DNA of 8,443 bases from Betaproteobacteria bacterium (GTDB taxonomy: Bacteria > Desulfobacterota > Desulfovibrionia > Desulfovibrionales > Desulfovibrionaceae): the NCBI GenBank assembly GCA_009778295.1, contig WRKB01000273.1:1-8443 (forward strand), given 5' to 3'. Position 1 is the stretch's first letter, and every line of letters begins with the position of its first letter. The position numbers and the translations under genes are program-made. The notes beneath the pieces are model-generated. The model saw nothing but the letters and a program-made list of their open reading frames with translations, was not told where the DNA came from and did not search any database. Below are positions 5,613 to 8,443 of the stretch, in pieces.

Positions 5613-8210
5613 TCAAGGCAATACCTTGGCTACATACGCGCTTTCCGGCTTCAGATACAAACGGATCAAGCGCTGTAAATCCGACGGCGTGAGCTTGCGG
5701 GCTTTTTCCATCTGATCGCGGCTGAAGCTTAATGGGCGCCCCAGGGCTGCAAGTGTGGCCGCTTCGCTGGAACGGGAGGCAAGGCTTTGGCGTTCGCGAT
5801 AATAGTCGGCTTCCATGCGGTTGAGCCCACGCGTCAGAGCGTCAGCGGGCAGGAGCTTTTCGTGCAGCTCTTTGAGCACCTTCCGGAAACCCGCTGTGGC
5901 CTGGTTAAGCTTTCCGGGTTCAGCGCCAATGTAAAAGGCCATGTATCCCGCCTCTTGCGCCAAACGGGCGAAGGCCGCCACCGAATACGCCAAGCCCTGT
6001 TTATCGCGCAATTCGGTGAAAAGCGGGCCGCTTTGCCCGGAAAGGATGCTTTCCAGCAATTCCAGGCCGGGTGCGTCAGGATGCATGGCAGGAACGGCTT
6101 TGAAAATGAGCATGTAATGCGCCTGTTGCCTGTCCTGAAGCGTAAGATTCAGAGTATGTTCCGTTCCCCAGGAGGGGGGCGGAACATGCGGCGCTTCAGC
6201 GGCGACTGCGGAAGTTACGCGCGTTCGGGCGAAGGCGAGAATTTTCTCGCGGTCAAAATCACCCGCCACGGCAATGACACAGGGCTGCACAGACTGTTTG
6301 GCCCAGAAAGCGCGGAGATCGTCCGCGGTAACAGCCTGTATCTGTTCAGGCGTACCGAGTTTTACATAGCCGTAGGGATGGCCCGGGAACAAAAAGGGCG
6401 GCAGTTTACGGAAAAGCAGCCCCAGAGGCCTGTCCTCGCTTGAGTGGATGGCGGCTATCTGGTTGTTTTTTTCCCTTGCAATTTCTTCTGCGGCAAAGGC
6501 GGGTTCTTGCAACACTTCGCTTAGGAGCGCAAAAAGATCGTCGCTGAAACGCGCGGGAGCGTTCAGTGAGAGAGAAAAGGTCTGCTTGTCGGCTGAAGCA
6601 TCAAGGCTGGCGGCCCTGTCGGCGAGAAAGCGCTCAAGTTCCTGCTTACCGCGTTTTCGGGTACCGGTTGTGAGTACCCGGGCGGCAAGGGAAGCCAAGC
6701 CCTGTTTATCCGGCGCAATCAGGGCGTCACCGCCGGTCCAGGCCATGTCAACGGAGATGTAGGGCAGCGTCGTGTCCGGCAGCAGAATAAGGCGCTGTCC
6801 TCTCCCCAGATCGATAGTTTCGACGTCCTTACGCACCTGCTCACCGCCGGTCGCAGCTTTCCCGACAGCAGGCCAGGCAGTTGCGAGTACAGCTTGCAAG
6901 CCGGGATCTCCGGCATTTTCCGGCAACAGCGCGGCTACGGCCAAGCGTTCGGGACGTAGCCAGCTCTGTATGGCCTCCTGTACCTGCGGCATTTCTATTT
7001 GGCGCAGAAAGGCGAGGATGTTGTTCTCGGCCTCCAGTCCCCCCTGGAAAAATTGAAGTTGTCCCTTCCAAGAGGCCAGACCGCCGAGGCTTTCCTTTGA
7101 CTTGTGGATGGCGTCTTCGAGATTGAGTTTCGCGGCTGCGAGTTCTTCCTGGCTGAAACGTCCTGCGTCAAGTGTCGCCAGATCTGTGCAGAATTCCTTC
7201 CAGAAGGCTTCCAGCTTGTCCGCGTCCAACTCCACGCCGATGTAAAAAAGGCCCAGGCGTTCAAAGCTCATGTTCCCTGTGCGGATGGCATGCACCAGCT
7301 GCTTTTCATACTTGTACTTGCGGTACAAATAGGCACTGGGGTCGCCCGCCAGCAGGTAAGCCAGCACGTCCAGGGTAATGGATCGCATGTCTTTTTCCGC
7401 AGGCGCGGGCAGAGCCAGACCGAGATATATTTTGTTCCAAGGGCCGCGTTGTACGATCACGCTGGGGCCATGCCCAAGGCTTTCAGTTACGGCGGGCTGC
7501 GGGGGCAGCAGCGTGGCGGTATTTTTCAATGTTCCGAATAGGCGCTCGGCTTCGGCCAGCACCTGGGGCGGATCGATGTTGCCGACCACCACCAGCAGCA
7601 TGCTTTGGGGCTGGTAGTAGCGGTCTATATAAGCGTGCATCTGCTGAGGGGTAAAAGACCGGATGGTGTTTTCAAAACCGATGATGGGATGCTCGTATGG
7701 CGTACCCTTGAGCGCTTCGGCCAGCAACATGTCGAAAATACGGGAGGAGGGGCTGTCCTTGCCGCGTTGCAGCTCGGCGACGACCACGTCTTTTTCCGTG
7801 GCCAATTCCTGGGGGTCAAGCGTGGCGTTAAAGGCCATATCCTTGACGACGTCCAGAGAAAGCTTCCAGTGCGCGGCAGGCATATCGGTGAGATAGACGG
7901 TATTATCGAAGCTGGTGTAAGCGTTCAGATATCCTCCAACGGACTCCACATCGCGGGCCACCGCGCCCGCCGGACGTGAACTTGTTCCTTTGAAAACCAT
8001 GTGTTCCAACAGGTGGCTGATGCCTTCTTCTCCCTTGCCTTCAAAGGCGGCGCCGGCGTGTACATAGAGGCGGGTGGATACCAGAGGGAAGCGGTCATCC
8101 TTGATGACAAGCACGGAAAGACCGTTGGCGAGGCGGGTCAGTTCGGCCGCCTGGGCAGGAGGGATGAACATGGCGACTCCGAGAATGAAACTGAAAAGAA
8201 AACGTAGCAT
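5613..8210 (-). CDS. secreted two-unit M16 (pitrilysin-family) zinc metallopeptidase
   Basis: An 865-residue protein with a signal peptide: MLRFLF, a hydrophobic core, then a likely signal peptidase I cut after AQA (19-21), so it should act in the periplasm or outside the cell. The inverted zinc motif HLLEH is at 66-70 (His66, His70 ligands, Glu69 catalytic), and the third ligand is Glu146 in VAELQRG, 76 residues after His70 as in pitrilysin, with Glu139 seven residues before it. The second M16 unit (about 462-865) is catalytically degenerate: the matching position reads GLASLAARVL (503-512). It keeps the family signature SGPLFTELRDKQGLAYSV (727-744). One active and one inactive unit on a single chain is the usual design of these proteases, which degrade peptides in a closed chamber. 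The frame is open to 8315, but ATG 8210 has AAGGAG 6 bases upstream and begins directly with the signal peptide. First gene of the - strand group. Confidence 0.92.
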   Translation of the reverse strand: MLRFLFSFILGVAMFIPPAQAAELTRLANGLSVLVIKDDRFPLVSTRLYVHAGAAFEGKGEEGISHLLEHMVFKGTSSRPAGAVARDVESVGGYLNAYTSFDNTVYLTDMPAAHWKLSLDVVKDMAFNATLDPQELATEKDVVVAELQRGKDSPSSRIFDMLLAEALKGTPYEHPIIGFENTIRSFTPQQMHAYIDRYYQPQSMLLVVVGNIDPPQVLAEAERLFGTLKNTATLLPPQPAVTESLGHGPSVIVQRGPWNKIYLGLALPAPAEKDMRSITLDVLAYLLAGDPSAYLYRKYKYEKQLVHAIRTGNMSFERLGLFYIGVELDADKLEAFWKEFCTDLATLDAGRFSQEELAAAKLNLEDAIHKSKESLGGLASWKGQLQFFQGGLEAENNILAFLRQIEMPQVQEAIQSWLRPERLAVAALLPENAGDPGLQAVLATAWPAVGKAATGGEQVRKDVETIDLGRGQRLILLPDTTLPYISVDMAWTGGDALIAPDKQGLASLAARVLTTGTRKRGKQELERFLADRAASLDASADKQTFSLSLNAPARFSDDLFALLSEVLQEPAFAAEEIAREKNNQIAAIHSSEDRPLGLLFRKLPPFLFPGHPYGYVKLGTPEQIQAVTADDLRAFWAKQSVQPCVIAVAGDFDREKILAFARTRVTSAVAAEAPHVPPPSWGTEHTLNLTLQDRQQAHYMLIFKAVPAMHPDAPGLELLESILSGQSGPLFTELRDKQGLAYSVAAFARLAQEAGYMAFYIGAEPGKLNQATAGFRKVLKELHEKLLPADALTRGLNRMEADYYRERQSLASRSSEAATLAALGRPLSFSRDQMEKARKLTPSDLQRLIRLYLKPESAYVAKVLP

Positions 8211-8216
8211 TATTGG

Positions 8217-8222
8217 CTCCTT
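8217..8222 (-). promoter_or_regulatory. ribosome binding site deciding the M16 peptidase start
   Basis: On the - strand AAGGAG lies 6 bases before ATG 8210. It favours this start over the upstream in-frame ATG at 8315, which would put 35 non-signal-like residues ahead of a clear signal peptide and would overlap the promoter candidate. Confidence 0.75.
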
Positions 8223-8285
8223 GAACACCGGAATCTGATCGGATGTCAGATGCGGATTTTTGCCGTCCCGTATGCACGATAAGAT

Positions 8286-8315
8286 AGTATACGTGGTGGC
8301 GATACGATTATGCAA
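8286..8315 (-). promoter_or_regulatory. sigma-70-like promoter for the M16-DedA(-MFS) group
   Basis: On the - strand TTGCAT (8315-8310) and TATACT (8291-8286) are separated by 18 bases. The -10 box matches TATAAT at 5 of 6 positions and the -35 box matches TTGACA at TTG plus one more. Transcription would begin near 8279, leaving a leader of about 70 bases before the peptidase start. The -35 box touches the edge of the first hairpin (8314-8348). Confidence 0.5.
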
Positions 8316-8348
8316 GGTTTAGCTTCCTCGTTTTTACGGGGAAACCTT
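8314..8348. repeat. stem-loop 1 of an intergenic hairpin cluster
   Basis: AAGGTTT (8314-8320) pairs perfectly with AAACCTT (8342-8348). Inside, CCTCG (8326-8330) pairs with CGGGG (8337-8341) with one wobble, around a TTTTTA loop. AGCTT is left as a one-sided bulge. This is the least regular of the four stem-loops. Confidence 0.45.
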
Positions 8349-8351
8349 TCT

Positions 8352-8380
8352 AGGGCAATTTCACATTTTGAAATTGCCCT
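8352..8380. repeat. stem-loop 2: perfect 12-bp inverted repeat
   Basis: AGGGCAATTTCA (8352-8363) and TGAAATTGCCCT (8369-8380) are exact reverse complements around CATTT. No T-run follows on either strand, so it is not a classical intrinsic terminator, though it is strong enough to stop an exonuclease or mark the end of an RNA from outside the window. Confidence 0.75.
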
Positions 8381-8402
8381 GGCGTCTGCGAGAGCAGACG
8401 CC
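8381..8402. repeat. stem-loop 3: perfect 9-bp inverted repeat with GAGA loop
   Basis: GGCGTCTGC (8381-8389) and GCAGACGCC (8394-8402) are exact reverse complements closing a GAGA tetraloop, which is of the stable GNRA class when read on the + strand. It starts on the base directly after stem-loop 2, so the two stems could stack. Confidence 0.75.
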
Positions 8403-8418
8403 CGCCACGTAGGCGCAA

Positions 8419-8435
8419 GCGCAATGTATTTGCGC
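8419..8435. repeat. stem-loop 4: 6-bp inverted repeat near the window edge
   Basis: GCGCAA (8419-8424) pairs with TTGCGC (8430-8435) around TGTAT. Between stem-loops 3 and 4, GCC and GGC (8404-8406, 8412-8414) could make another very short stem. No coding frame was found in 8316-8443; the right edge may cut this element. Confidence 0.5.
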
Positions 8436-8443
8436 GGTAAGCG

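Noticed and set aside
5787..6443. 218-residue open frame on the + strand
   Set aside because: It is antisense to the second M16 unit, which has conserved family motifs; no independent motif or RBS was seen.
8211..8315. 35-residue N-terminal extension of the M16 peptidase
   Set aside because: The internal ATG at 8210 has an ideal RBS and starts a classic signal peptide; the extension would overlap the promoter candidate.
8352..8435. CRISPR array or tRNA at the right edge
   Set aside because: The hairpins differ in sequence and length, there are no regular direct repeats with spacers, and no cloverleaf or T-arm sequence can be drawn.

Overview
The window looks like chromosomal DNA of a flagellated, moderately GC-rich Gram-negative bacterium. 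The protein set (an MotA/MotB stator pair, a WbaP-type polyprenyl-phosphate hexose-1-phosphate transferase, a secreted two-unit M16 peptidase, a DedA protein) and its style suggest a Desulfovibrionaceae-like (Desulfobacterota) host. That assignment is an impression from family resemblance, not a search result. No insertion sequence, phage gene, tRNA, rRNA or CRISPR array was found.

Left half, + strand: the last 44 codons of an unidentified gene (1-135) are followed by a 158-base non-coding gap holding a small hairpin and a sigma-28-like promoter candidate. Then come motA (294-1142), motB (1212-1922) and wbaP (1944-3368), closely spaced in one direction. MotA and MotB form the proton-conducting stator of the flagellar motor. 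The WbaP-like enzyme starts surface-glycan synthesis by loading a sugar phosphate onto undecaprenyl phosphate. The wbaP start has no visible Shine-Dalgarno sequence and lies 21 bases after the motB stop, so translational coupling is plausible.

Right half, - strand, reading right to left: a good sigma-70-like promoter (8286-8315) precedes an 865-residue secreted M16 zinc peptidase (8210-5613), a DedA-family membrane protein of the YohD type (5592-4945) and a 14-helix-type MFS drug exporter (4874-3468). The first two are 20 bases apart. The MFS gene follows after 70 bases that contain a hairpin and a start-stop mini-ORF. The two gene groups converge at a 99-base gap (3369-3467) that carries inverted repeats.

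The most unusual non-coding feature is at the right edge (8314-8435). Four stem-loops follow one another in about 120 bases, two with perfect 12- and 9-bp stems that abut with no spacer. The element may continue past the window. No complete new defence or metabolic system is visible; the genes are recognisable families, and the interest lies in their grouping, the short MotB N-terminus and the structured intergenic DNA.
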